This document shows, piece by piece, positions 35,993 to 44,098 of a DNA stretch of 64,000 nt. The stretch is taken from contig NZ_SRMP01000003.1 of NCBI RefSeq assembly GCF_005925325.1, positions 501,210-565,209 of the forward strand, written 5' to 3'. Below the pieces are notes generated by a model, which was not told where the DNA came from, ran no database searches, and was given only the letters and a program-made list of their open reading frames with translations. The stretch comes from Pedobacter helvus (lineage in GTDB: Bacteria > Bacteroidota > Bacteroidia > Sphingobacteriales > Sphingobacteriaceae). Position numbers and translations under genes: made by a program. The stretch's first letter is position 1. Each line of letters begins with the position of its first letter.

Positions 35993-36664
35993 TTAAAGTT
36001 TAAGTTTCTGTCCAGGTTTTAAAGCATTTGATTTGAGCCCATTTTTGCCCATGATTGCTTTAACGGTAGTTTTATTTCGCTTGGCAATAATACTTAAATT
36101 ATCACCTTGTTTAACGGTGTAAGTTCTATTGCTTTTTTTCTTTTTAGGTCGATAAACAGGAAGAGGTTCTACCGGTTCGACGTAATCTTCCGGTCGATTG
36201 TCATACTCATAAAGCTCATATTTTTTGATCAACGCAATAACTTGCGAAGCCCAAGTTCTGCTACGAGCATATCCGCCACGTTGTATGCCTTTGGCCCAAG
36301 CCTTAAAATCGTACTGATCGTATTTATCGAAAAGTACATTAAAATAAGTTCGGCTTTTTAAAAAAGTGATGAAATGCACATATGAAGAATCTACCGTTGG
36401 GAAATCTCGGTAGGCAGAGCGAATTTCAGTATTTGAATTTTTACCCTTGAAACCGAAGTGGTTGTTTAGGTAACGGGCAATTTTGCTTTTTCCCGCAGCC
36501 GACTCGTGTATAGCAACTCCCAAAATAATACTTGCAGGAATGTGGTGCTCCTCGGCTAGATCTTGAGCAATATCTGCATACTCTTCAATGTATTCTTCTG
36601 TGGTTTGTGCCCATGCAAATACCGCCTTAATGCACAAAAACGAAAGAAGTAGAAATTTTTTCAT
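35993..36664 (-). CDS. Exported glucosaminidase-domain protein with LysM domain
   Basis: A 223-residue paralogue of the preceding entry with a signal peptide (KAVFAWAQ) but no lipobox, so soluble in the periplasm. The glucosaminidase domain keeps the catalytic Glu in LGVAIHESAAGKSKIA and the NNHFGFKG motif; the LysM domain (YTVKQGDNLSIIAKRNKTT) ends the protein. The two genes lie 7 bases apart and are co-transcribed. The pair, one membrane anchored and one soluble, looks like a functional division after gene duplication. Confidence 0.92.
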   Translation of the reverse strand: MKKFLLLSFLCIKAVFAWAQTTEEYIEEYADIAQDLAEEHHIPASIILGVAIHESAAGKSKIARYLNNHFGFKGKNSNTEIRSAYRDFPTVDSSYVHFITFLKSRTYFNVLFDKYDQYDFKAWAKGIQRGGYARSRTWASQVIALIKKYELYEYDNRPEDYVEPVEPLPVYRPKKKKSNRTYTVKQGDNLSIIAKRNKTTVKAIMGKNGLKSNALKPGQKLKL

Positions 36665-36726
36665 TGTTAAATTGTTTTATTGTAATGTTAGCGGTGCTAA
36701 ATTTCAACTGACAATTGCCAACTGAT

Positions 36727-37356
36727 TTATTTTTTTCTGATGACGAATAAGCCGTCTCTAACGGGTAAAATCAATTTTTCTACCCTAGTATCTTCATTTA
36801 TTTTATCGTTAAAAGAACTGATGTTTTTAGTGTCTTTATCTTGAGCATTATTTACAACTTTTCCGCTCCAAAGTACATTGTCCACAATGATCAATCCGCC
36901 GGGGCGAACTTGTTCAAATATCAAGTCATAGTAAGTGCCATTGTTTTTTTTATCTGCATCAATAAAGACCAAATCAAAAGTTTCGTTGATGTTTTTTAAG
37001 CTTTCTTGGGCATCGCCGATGATATAGTTGATTTTGGGATTTAGTGGAGATTTCGCAAAATTATCACGCACCATATCTTCCAGCTCAGCGTTAATATCTA
37101 AAGTATAAATGATGCCATCTTCGGTTAAACCTTCTGCTAAGCATAAAGTAGCGTAACCAGTAAAAGTACCCACTTCTAAGATCCTTTTTGGGGAAATCAT
37201 TTTGCTAAGCATACTTAATACCCGGCCTTGATAATGGCCGCTCAACATGCGTGGCATCAAGACTTTAAGGTTAGTTTCCCTATCAATATGTTGCAACAAT
37301 TGATCTTCGGGTTCGCAATATTTTAATAATAGTTGTTGTAATTCGTCGCTTACCAT
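36727..37356 (-). CDS. Class I SAM-dependent O-methyltransferase
   Basis: A 209-residue protein of the caffeoyl-CoA/catechol O-methyltransferase type (PF01596). The SAM site (RILEVGTFTGYATLCLAEGL), the acidic loop (YTLDINAELEDMV), IGDAQESL and the metal-binding segment DLVFIDADKKN with DNVLWSGKVV are present. The substrate is unknown in bacteria. It follows ruvX after 5 bases and precedes the glucosaminidase pair by 62 bases. Confidence 0.93.
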   Translation of the reverse strand: MVSDELQQLLLKYCEPEDQLLQHIDRETNLKVLMPRMLSGHYQGRVLSMLSKMISPKRILEVGTFTGYATLCLAEGLTEDGIIYTLDINAELEDMVRDNFAKSPLNPKINYIIGDAQESLKNINETFDLVFIDADKKNNGTYYDLIFEQVRPGGLIIVDNVLWSGKVVNNAQDKDTKNISSFNDKINEDTRVEKLILPVRDGLFVIRKK

Positions 37357-37361
37357 TGTGC

Positions 37362-37778
37362 TTATAAACGGTTTTGTTCCATAAAATATTGCAGAATTAT
37401 TGTGGCCGATATGGTGTCTACTCTTTCTTTGTCTCTTCTATCTGTCTTTTTCAATCCACTTTGCATGATAGTGGCATGCGCCATTTTGGAGGTAAAACGC
37501 TCGTCGACCCAATGTTGTGGAATAGCTGGGAAGTTCTTTTTCAAGATGGTAGAAAACCCTTTTACGTGCTGATAGCTTTCTGAAGGTGTGCCGTCCATCT
37601 GTTTTGGTTCACCAAGCACGAAGGCTTCTATTTGTTCTGAAAGCAAGTATTTCTTAATGAACTCTACTACGTCTTTGGGGTGTATGGTATCTAATCCAGT
37701 TGCAATAATTTGCAGTGGATCGGTAACGGCAATACCAATTCTTTTGGTGCCATAATCGAAAGCCATGATACGTGCCAT
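37362..37778 (-). CDS. ruvX: Putative pre-16S rRNA nuclease / YqgF-type resolvase
   Basis: A 138-residue RNase H-fold protein. The opening AFDYGTKRIGIAVTDPL keeps the first acidic residue, FVLGEPKQMDG the second, and DERFTSKMA and DKERVDTISA complete the family pattern. Known roles include processing of pre-16S rRNA and a suggested Holliday junction resolvase activity. It is the first gene of a unit continuing with the O-methyltransferase. Confidence 0.94.
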   Translation of the reverse strand: MARIMAFDYGTKRIGIAVTDPLQIIATGLDTIHPKDVVEFIKKYLLSEQIEAFVLGEPKQMDGTPSESYQHVKGFSTILKKNFPAIPQHWVDERFTSKMAHATIMQSGLKKTDRRDKERVDTISATIILQYFMEQNRL

Positions 37779-37967
37779 GTGGGCAAAGATAGGATTTTAA
37801 AATTGACGAATTACGATTGTTGTAGTGAGGCTTAGAAAAGCGGAGTACCGGAAAATAGTATTGATGCAACTGCTTTTCTTAAACAAAAAAAATATTTTTG
37901 TAGCATGATGCAACGTTTTGAAAATCACGTTGTCTTTTGAATAGAACGCTTAGAGAACGTTACAAAT

Positions 37968-38519
37968 TTGGAAACAGTTTACATAGACAAGCATGCAGAT
38001 TTAGTAAACGAGTGTCGCAATGGCAGTCGCAAAGCACAATTTGAAATTTACAAGTTGTATGCCACAGCTATGTACAACGTGGCGCTACGAATTGTGAATG
38101 ACGATGCTGAGGCTGAAGATGTTTTGCAGGAAGCCTTTTTGGACGCTTTTAATCGCATCGCAGATTTTAGGCAAGAAACAACTTTTGGTTTGTGGTTAAA
38201 ACAAATCGTGATTAATAGGTCTATCAATTATCTGCGTAAGCGTAAAATGGAAACGGTTAGTGTAGATGAGGTAGATGTGTCAGATGAACCGACACCAGAT
38301 TTGGAAGAAACTCATTTAAAGGTAGAAGCGATAAAAAGTGCAATGGCCGAGCTACCCGATGGCTACAGAGTGGTGTTGAGTTTATACCTTTTTGAGGGGT
38401 ACGACCACGAAGAGATTGCACATATTTTAAAAATAACAGAAAATACATCGCGTACACAGTATATGCGAGCAAAAAGAAAGTTGAATAGTTTATTAGTAAC
38501 GAAAGGAGTAGCAAGATGA
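37968..38519 (+). CDS. ECF-type RNA polymerase sigma factor
   Basis: A 183-residue sigma-70 family protein with region 2 (YNVALRIVNDDAEAEDVLQE, FNRIADFRQETTFGLWLKQI) and region 4 (LPDGYRVVLSLYLFEGYDHE, EIAHILKITENTSRTQYMRA). No region 1 or 3. The start is TTG at 37968: an in-frame stop at 37938 precedes it, no ATG lies between, and the next Met is at residue 35 inside region 2. It overlaps the downstream anti-sigma-like gene by 4 bases (ATGA). It probably controls its own three-gene operon. Confidence 0.93.
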   Translation: METVYIDKHADLVNECRNGSRKAQFEIYKLYATAMYNVALRIVNDDAEAEDVLQEAFLDAFNRIADFRQETTFGLWLKQIVINRSINYLRKRKMETVSVDEVDVSDEPTPDLEETHLKVEAIKSAMAELPDGYRVVLSLYLFEGYDHEEIAHILKITENTSRTQYMRAKRKLNSLLVTKGVAR

Positions 38520-39049
38520 GCAATAAATTAGAGGGGTTTGTAAGAGACAACAAAAGAGAATTTGAAGTAAAAGGTCCATCGGATGCTTTGTGGAGCAAAA
38601 TAGAAGCTGAATTAGATAAAAAAAAGCCAGCTAAAAAAACTTTTAGGATGTACCAATGGATGAGTATTGCCGCCATGTTGCTGCTTACAGTTGGTGTTTA
38701 TTTTGGCTATCAGTATCAGAAAACAAGCACTGAGATTTTGGTGGCTGACATCAACCCTGGAATGGGTAAAAAAGAAGTGAGGTTCACTAGTTTAATAGAA
38801 GAAAAAAGAGACAGCCTGCAAACTTTAGCGGGAGCAGATCCTGAGCTTTATAAACAGTTTATAGCTGATATGAGTAAGTTGGACAACGACTATCAGGAAC
38901 TGAAAAAACAACTACAGACAAGCCCTAATAAAGGTTTGGTGGGCAAAGCGATGATGAAAAATCTGGAAATCCAATTGCAGATGATTAGTCAGCAGCTATA
39001 TATTATCAATCAAGTCAATCAATATAAAAAAGAGGAGAAAACCATTTAG
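38516..39049 (+). CDS. Membrane anti-sigma factor-like protein
   Basis: A 177-residue protein: a ~44-residue cytoplasmic part, one transmembrane helix (about residues 46-66, QWMSIAAMLLLTVGVYFGY) and a helical periplasmic part with coiled-coil features (ELKKQLQTSPNKGLVGKAMM, then QLQMISQQLYIINQ). The placement right after an ECF sigma gene, with the stop and start overlapping as ATGA, and this topology strongly suggest the cognate anti-sigma factor. There is no zinc-binding HxxxCxxC motif, so it is of the non-ZAS type. The signal it senses is unknown. Confidence 0.8.
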   Translation: MSNKLEGFVRDNKREFEVKGPSDALWSKIEAELDKKKPAKKTFRMYQWMSIAAMLLLTVGVYFGYQYQKTSTEILVADINPGMGKKEVRFTSLIEEKRDSLQTLAGADPELYKQFIADMSKLDNDYQELKKQLQTSPNKGLVGKAMMKNLEIQLQMISQQLYIINQVNQYKKEEKTI

Positions 39050-39145
39050 ATCATTATTTCGTTCGACGTCGGTTATAATGTTTTTGAAATAGGTTTGCTC
39101 TAAAAACAAACAAACGAGCAATGAGCTCAAAACAATTTAAAGCAA

Positions 39146-40528
39146 ATGAAAAAAATCATATTTAGCATATCAACCTTAGTTTGGGTTTTTATGCAAGCAA
39201 GCGCACAAGTGGGTGCATTGCCTCCTACACCGCCAACTCCGGCAGTGCCCGCAGTTGAAGCCTACAGTAATAGTGCATCAAATGCTATCACTACCGTAAC
39301 TACAAGTACTAAAACTACGAGAAAAGGAAAAACAGAAGTTGTTTCGGAAAGCTATTCTACAAATTTACAGCAAGGTCAGTATGACGATCCTCAAAGAACA
39401 AAATCTTTCTCTAAGTCTTACGGCATAGGCAGGGGCGATAAAGTGACTATTTCTAATATTTATGGCAACCTTATCTTTAAAACTTGGGATAAGAATGAGG
39501 TAAAAGTAGATGCTGATATTAGAGCTTTTGCCAACTCTGAAGATGAAGCTCAAAAGCTAATCGATAATGTCTCTATCACGAGTTCAAAAAATGGCGACGA
39601 GGCTGTTTTTAAAACCCAAATGGAAAATAGCAACGGCAATTGGGGAAATGGTAGTCGTAATGGAAAAAGATGGCGTAGAGAAGTAAAAATCTTTATGACG
39701 GTTTATTTACCTTCGGGTGTTGCTCTAACTGCTTCTCAGCAGTATGGAAACGTAGAATTACCAGATTTTTCTGGCCCAACAGCACTTAAAGTGCAGTATG
39801 GCAAAATAACTACTGGAGATTTGAACAATGCCAACAATTTTATCTCGGCACAATACACCACTGTTAATTTGCAGAATGTGAACAAAGCAACTATTAAGCA
39901 ACAGTATGGTAGTGGTTTAACCGTAGCTTCTGTAGGAGATTTAAATTTGACCGCTCAGTATGCTACCGTACGTATTGGTGATGTGAAAAGAAATGCAAGC
40001 ATTAGACAGCAATATGGTAGTGGTTTAAGCATCGCTTCGGTAGGAGGTAACTTAGATTTAGATGCGCAGTATGCTTCGGTAAAAGTAGGAGCTATTAAAG
40101 GGGATGCGGGTATCAAAATTCAATATGGTAGTGGTTTGAATATCGAACATGTTGATAACTTAAGTCTTACCGCCCAATATGCCGCAGTCATGGTTGGAAG
40201 ATTAACCGGAAACATGACCGCAAAAGCGCAATATGGCAGTAGATTTTCTGTAGAGAAAGTAGAGGCTAGCAGCAAAATTGTGAATATCGACTCAGAATAT
40301 TTAGGTGTAACTTTAGGTTTTGCTCCAAATTATGGCGGTAGCTTCAACGTTGATACCCAATATGGAAGTTTGAAAACAGGCGAAGGTATAAGCGCTAAAA
40401 GAGTTGGAGATGATGATGAAAGAGGCAGCAGTTCTAGAAAAGATTATACGGGCTCAATAGGAAGGGGTGGTGCATCTAATGTAAAAGTGAGCGTTAGATA
40501 TAGCTCGGCAACTTTTAGAGTTAATTAA
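39146..40528 (+). CDS. Exported DUF4097-like beta-solenoid repeat protein
   Basis: A 460-residue exported protein (signal peptide ending FMQASAQ). A start domain (residues ~95-160: IGRGDKVTISNIYGNLIFKT, with DADIRAF) looks like DUF4097/DUF2807 adhesin-like beta repeats. The rest is a regular ladder of ~20-residue strand pairs that alternate QYGSGL and AQYAxV, e.g. KQQYGSGLTVASVGDLNLTA. This predicts a beta-solenoid. The last ~35 residues turn Gly/Ser rich. It is the third gene of the ECF sigma operon (96 bases after the anti-sigma gene) and is likely its main regulon output. Confidence 0.8.
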   Translation: MKKIIFSISTLVWVFMQASAQVGALPPTPPTPAVPAVEAYSNSASNAITTVTTSTKTTRKGKTEVVSESYSTNLQQGQYDDPQRTKSFSKSYGIGRGDKVTISNIYGNLIFKTWDKNEVKVDADIRAFANSEDEAQKLIDNVSITSSKNGDEAVFKTQMENSNGNWGNGSRNGKRWRREVKIFMTVYLPSGVALTASQQYGNVELPDFSGPTALKVQYGKITTGDLNNANNFISAQYTTVNLQNVNKATIKQQYGSGLTVASVGDLNLTAQYATVRIGDVKRNASIRQQYGSGLSIASVGGNLDLDAQYASVKVGAIKGDAGIKIQYGSGLNIEHVDNLSLTAQYAAVMVGRLTGNMTAKAQYGSRFSVEKVEASSKIVNIDSEYLGVTLGFAPNYGGSFNVDTQYGSLKTGEGISAKRVGDDDERGSSSRKDYTGSIGRGGASNVKVSVRYSSATFRVN

Positions 40529-40543
40529 AACTATAAGCTAGAT

Positions 40544-40577
40544 AAAAAAGGGATGATCATTTGAACATCCCTTTTTT
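40544..40577. terminator. Strong bidirectional terminator
   Basis: AAAAAAGGGATG (40544-40555) and CATCCCTTTTTT (40566-40577) form a 12-bp stem with a 10-base loop, with U-tracts on both strands. It lies between the convergent ECF-operon repeat-protein gene and the last gene of the polysaccharide utilisation operon, and should end both transcripts. Confidence 0.92.
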
Positions 40578-40581
40578 ATTA

Positions 40582-41757
40582 TTAAATTTTAGCAGGTTCT
40601 GCTACTTTTTCTAATGTATTGTAAACTTGGTACAACGCTCTCGGAATGTGGAAACAGCCTTTCCATTTTCCACCTTTTGCAGGGATAGAAACTTCACCTC
40701 TGCGGTTCAAGTAACCATACCACTCGCCACCATTTTCTGCATCTCTGAAGTTTTTCCAAGTGTAGTTGTGGAGTTTTTCGAACCAAACGGCACATTTTTC
40801 ATTTTGCGTAATGGCGTAACCCTTTGCCATGGTTACCAAAGCTTCTACGTGTACCCACCAAAGTTTTTGATCCCATTCTAATTGTTGTACCGGATGTCCT
40901 TTGATATCTTTGAAGTACAAGATGCCTTCATGTTGTTGATCCCAACCAAACTCTAAAGCAGTAAAGGCAATTTCTAGCGCTTTATCTATTAAAGCTTTGT
41001 CGTTCTTTCTAATAGCTAAGTCCATAATGAACCACATGGCTTCGATAATGTGGCCTGGATTTACCACTCTGCCCTCAAAAGAGTCTGAAAAACTACCATC
41101 ATGATGAACATTTTCTAAAATCAATCCCGATTGCGGTTGGTAGAATACAGACATTACTTCGTGTAAAACCTCATCGATTAAACCATCAATGGTTGATTTA
41201 TCTAGCAAATGTTCCAACTCTAAAGAAAGGTTACACAAAATCATCGGTAACGAAAAGTTCTTTAAATCTCTAGTCCCAGGAAAACCTTTGCTGTATTTGC
41301 CTTTTGGATTGTTTCTTCTCTCTAAAATTCTGTTGAAGGTTTTTAAGGCAATGTCTGCATCTTCATCACTATTGTTGATTTTGCAAAGTGCGCCGAAACC
41401 CATCGAGGCGAAGCAATCTGAAAAAATGTTGTAAGGTTGAACCAATGGTTTTCCTCTTTTAGTGAAAGAAAAATACCAATCACCGTTTTCGTCTCTACCA
41501 TTTTTTCTCATGAAAGATGCGCCCAATTCGGCAATGTCTTTCCATTCTTGTTTGGCTTCTACTTTATCAAAAAGCATCGAATATGTCCAAATTTGACGGC
41601 CTTGCAACCAAGCAAACTTATCGGTATCGTAAACATTTCCTTTGGCATCTAAACAGGTAAAATATCCTCCTGCATCTTTATCTAAAGAGTTTCTGCTCCA
41701 AAAAGGAACAATCTCATTTAGCAATTCGTTCTTGTATATATCTATGTACTTGTTCAT
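40582..41757 (-). CDS. N-acylglucosamine 2-epimerase family protein
   Basis: A 391-residue cytoplasmic (alpha/alpha)6-barrel enzyme of the AGE/cellobiose 2-epimerase family. Likely reaction: interconversion of N-acetylglucosamine and N-acetylmannosamine (or another sugar pair) at C2. Family motifs: GRQIWTYSMLFDK, VVNPGHIIEAMWFI, KLWWVHVEALVTMAKGYA and KGCFHIPRALYQVYN, with the catalytic His residues visible in NPGH and FHIPRAL. It lacks a signal peptide, so it acts on an imported sugar. Last gene of the eleven-gene operon, 1 base after DUF4434, before a strong terminator. Confidence 0.88.
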   Translation of the reverse strand: MNKYIDIYKNELLNEIVPFWSRNSLDKDAGGYFTCLDAKGNVYDTDKFAWLQGRQIWTYSMLFDKVEAKQEWKDIAELGASFMRKNGRDENGDWYFSFTKRGKPLVQPYNIFSDCFASMGFGALCKINNSDEDADIALKTFNRILERRNNPKGKYSKGFPGTRDLKNFSLPMILCNLSLELEHLLDKSTIDGLIDEVLHEVMSVFYQPQSGLILENVHHDGSFSDSFEGRVVNPGHIIEAMWFIMDLAIRKNDKALIDKALEIAFTALEFGWDQQHEGILYFKDIKGHPVQQLEWDQKLWWVHVEALVTMAKGYAITQNEKCAVWFEKLHNYTWKNFRDAENGGEWYGYLNRRGEVSIPAKGGKWKGCFHIPRALYQVYNTLEKVAEPAKI

Positions 41758-41758
41758 C

Positions 41759-42691
41759 TTATAAAGTCTTTGCGTATTCTTGGTATCTGTTATAAAGGTG
41801 TTGCGCTTGTAAATAAGCCGATTGTGGGCTCATAAAATGTGAGAATTCAAAAGTGATGGCTTTATCGTAACCTGCTTTTCTCGCTGCTTCTAATTTTAGC
41901 CTCAATTTTTCGAACTTAATAGGTAAAAACTTGATGGGCATATCACGGTCGAAGCTTTCAGCATTTGTCCAGCATTGCAAGCCAAATTTATCTGCCATTT
42001 TCTTATTCACTTCAAAGAAATCTTGTAGCTCGTGGTAATCTACGTGGCCATCTTGAAAAGCAACTGCATCGATAGAACCTTTCAATCCTGCAAAAATCTC
42101 CGACCATTCGTCCTCGTGTTCTTTCAATGACACTGCATTTTCTTTAGTTAAGGTAGCTTCTGCAGCCATCACCGCTTTTTTACCATCAATCCAAGGAGAG
42201 ATGAACGTTGGCAAACCGTTGCTTACACCTTTGCATTGCAAGCCCAGCGTATTAAAAGCTTCGGTTGCGCCTTTGGTGCGGCGACTGATTTCCATGCTCA
42301 AATACCAACCTCCGAAGCTTTTGTGGTGTCCGTACTTGGCCCAAACCTCATCGATAACGTAACGGTTAGCATCTATTTCGTGCTGTAAATTTCCTGTATC
42401 CCAGTAGTAGCCGCTATCATACAAACCAAAATAGAATTTCATATCGTGTTCATCCGCCAGTTCTAAATACAGTTCTACCAAATCGATAGGCGGTTCGTAG
42501 CAGCCAAATTTATTTTTCAGGTAGACCGATGGATAGGTGATAAACCTGCGATAACCGCTTCTAATGAGAATTACTGTATCAATCCCCATTGCTTTCATGT
42601 GCGCAAAATCCTTCGCCCATTCTTCTCGTCCCCAGTTTTGGTGTGGGATATCGTGAGAAATCTCATCAATAAAAGTTCCCGTTATTCTCAT
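41759..42691 (-). CDS. DUF4434 TIM-barrel protein (putative glycosidase)
   Basis: A 310-residue protein of the DUF4434 family, related to GH-A clan beta/alpha barrels: MRITGTFIDEISHDIPHQNW, MGIDTVILIRSGYRR, MKFYFGLYDSGYYW and WYLSMEISRR (candidate catalytic Glu), then DAVAFQDGHVDYHE. No activity is firmly established for the family to my knowledge. There is no signal peptide, so it would act on an oligosaccharide already in the cytoplasm. It is followed by the AGE gene after 1 base and is preceded by two exported SGNH esterases. Confidence 0.85.
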   Translation of the reverse strand: MRITGTFIDEISHDIPHQNWGREEWAKDFAHMKAMGIDTVILIRSGYRRFITYPSVYLKNKFGCYEPPIDLVELYLELADEHDMKFYFGLYDSGYYWDTGNLQHEIDANRYVIDEVWAKYGHHKSFGGWYLSMEISRRTKGATEAFNTLGLQCKGVSNGLPTFISPWIDGKKAVMAAEATLTKENAVSLKEHEDEWSEIFAGLKGSIDAVAFQDGHVDYHELQDFFEVNKKMADKFGLQCWTNAESFDRDMPIKFLPIKFEKLRLKLEAARKAGYDKAITFEFSHFMSPQSAYLQAQHLYNRYQEYAKTL

Positions 42692-42734
42692 TCTTTTTCT
42701 TCTTAATTATGTTGATGTAAGGTCTGTTTCACCA

Positions 42735-43418
42735 TTACAAGTGTTTATTGTCTTTTAAAAATTTTACCCAATCAATGTAGGCTGCGGCTTTTAAATGCAC
42801 ACCATCCATCGTAAATTCTTGTTTCAATACACCTTTATCGTCTTGAAATAGCGGACAGATATCGATGTAAATCACACCTTCTTCTTCGGCCAATGCCTTG
42901 ATTTTTTTATTGAGTGCCGGTACCAAAACATTGCGTTCTTTGGTGTAAGCCTCTTTGGTCATGCTTTCGTTAATAGGCAAGCAACTTTCTACATAAATTT
43001 TGGTTTTTGGCGATTGCTGTTTAATCTTTCTGATGATACGTTTGTAGTTGTACACGCTCACGTCGTGAGGCAGCTTGCGGAACTGGTCGTTAATACCATC
43101 CATGAGGTAAATGGCTTTAGGTTTTGCAGCTACGATTTCATCCATTCTAGCTAAAATGCCGAAAGAGTTATCACCTCCAATACCTCTGTTAACTATTGGG
43201 TATTTGCTATCGGCCAATAATTCTTGCCACTCGGCTCTTTCGGTGATGCTGTTTCCTAAAAAAATTATGGCGTTTTTAGGGATAGGTGTTTTAGCAAAAT
43301 ACTCCATACGCTGTTGATAGTACCAATTGGCGTAGTTGCTATCGATTTTTACGGTTTGTGCTTTTGCTGTGCTGAAAAGTACAGTTGCCGCTATGATAAG
43401 TAAACTTGACTTCTTCAT
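42735..43418 (-). CDS. Exported SGNH/GDSL hydrolase (copy 1 of a tandem pair)
   Basis: A 227-residue esterase with a signal peptide (LFSTAKAQ). SGNH blocks: IIFLGNSITERAEW (Ser), VNRGIGGDNSFG (Gly), YLMDGINDQFR (Asn) and FTMDGVHLKAAAYIDW (Asp-x-x-His). This layout is that of PAF-acetylhydrolase-like GDSL esterases, often sugar O-deacetylases in glycan loci. It is paralogous to the next gene (similar length and blocks) with a 1-base gap. Periplasmic location fits removal of O-acetyl groups from imported glycan pieces. Confidence 0.9.
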   Translation of the reverse strand: MKKSSLLIIAATVLFSTAKAQTVKIDSNYANWYYQQRMEYFAKTPIPKNAIIFLGNSITERAEWQELLADSKYPIVNRGIGGDNSFGILARMDEIVAAKPKAIYLMDGINDQFRKLPHDVSVYNYKRIIRKIKQQSPKTKIYVESCLPINESMTKEAYTKERNVLVPALNKKIKALAEEEGVIYIDICPLFQDDKGVLKQEFTMDGVHLKAAAYIDWVKFLKDNKHL

Positions 43419-43419
43419 C

Positions 43420-44097
43420 CTAAATAACCTTTAATCGTTTCAATTCCTCAGCCCAATACACATACGATGCGTGACGCAAGTGTAAACCGTCTAAACTCAA
43501 TTCCTTTTTTAAACTCCCTTTTTCGTCAGCTAACGCTGGATGTAAGTTGATGTAAAACACACCCATTGCTGCGCAAAGAGCTTCCAGCTTTTGGTTCAAA
43601 TCGTTGATTTTGCTGTTCTTCACCTGGGCGTAAGTTGCTGGCAACATGGCTTCGTTAACCGGCAATAAGCTTTGCATATACAATTTGGTTTTTGGCGACT
43701 GTGTTTTCACCATCACAATCATTCGTTTGAAATTGGCAAGAATTACCTCGTTTGGTGTTCCGCGTTTCATGTCGTTTACACCGCTTAACAGGAATATTTT
43801 CGCAGGTTTCGATTCTAAAACCTCATCTAAACGAGCTAAAATGCCATAAGTTACATCACCACTAATGCCTCTGTTAATGATGTTTTTCTTGCGGATCAGT
43901 TCCTGCCATTTCCCGCCTTCGGTTAAGCTGTTACCTACAAAAGCAATCTCGCCTTTGCGGTTGGGCATCTTCCTAAAAAAATCCAATCGCTGCGTATAGT
44001 GGCTGTTTACGTAGCCACTATCTATCGCAACGGTTTCTTGCGCATTCAGTGAATGAGCAGCAACGACCAAGCAAAATGTATAAATCAATTTCTTCAT
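43420..44097 (-). CDS. Exported SGNH/GDSL hydrolase (copy 2 of a tandem pair)
   Basis: A 225-residue paralogue with a signal peptide (AAHSLNAQ). The blocks are IAFVGNSLTEGGKW, INRGISGDVTYG, FLLSGVNDMKR and LSLDGLHLRHASYVYW, so the catalytic Ser, Gly, Asn and Asp-His are all kept. The divergence from copy 1 suggests different acyl positions or sugars. The gene is 1 base downstream of the AmpG-like MFS gene. Confidence 0.9.
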   Translation of the reverse strand: MKKLIYTFCLVVAAHSLNAQETVAIDSGYVNSHYTQRLDFFRKMPNRKGEIAFVGNSLTEGGKWQELIRKKNIINRGISGDVTYGILARLDEVLESKPAKIFLLSGVNDMKRGTPNEVILANFKRMIVMVKTQSPKTKLYMQSLLPVNEAMLPATYAQVKNSKINDLNQKLEALCAAMGVFYINLHPALADEKGSLKKELSLDGLHLRHASYVYWAEELKRLKVI

Positions 44098-44098
44098 G

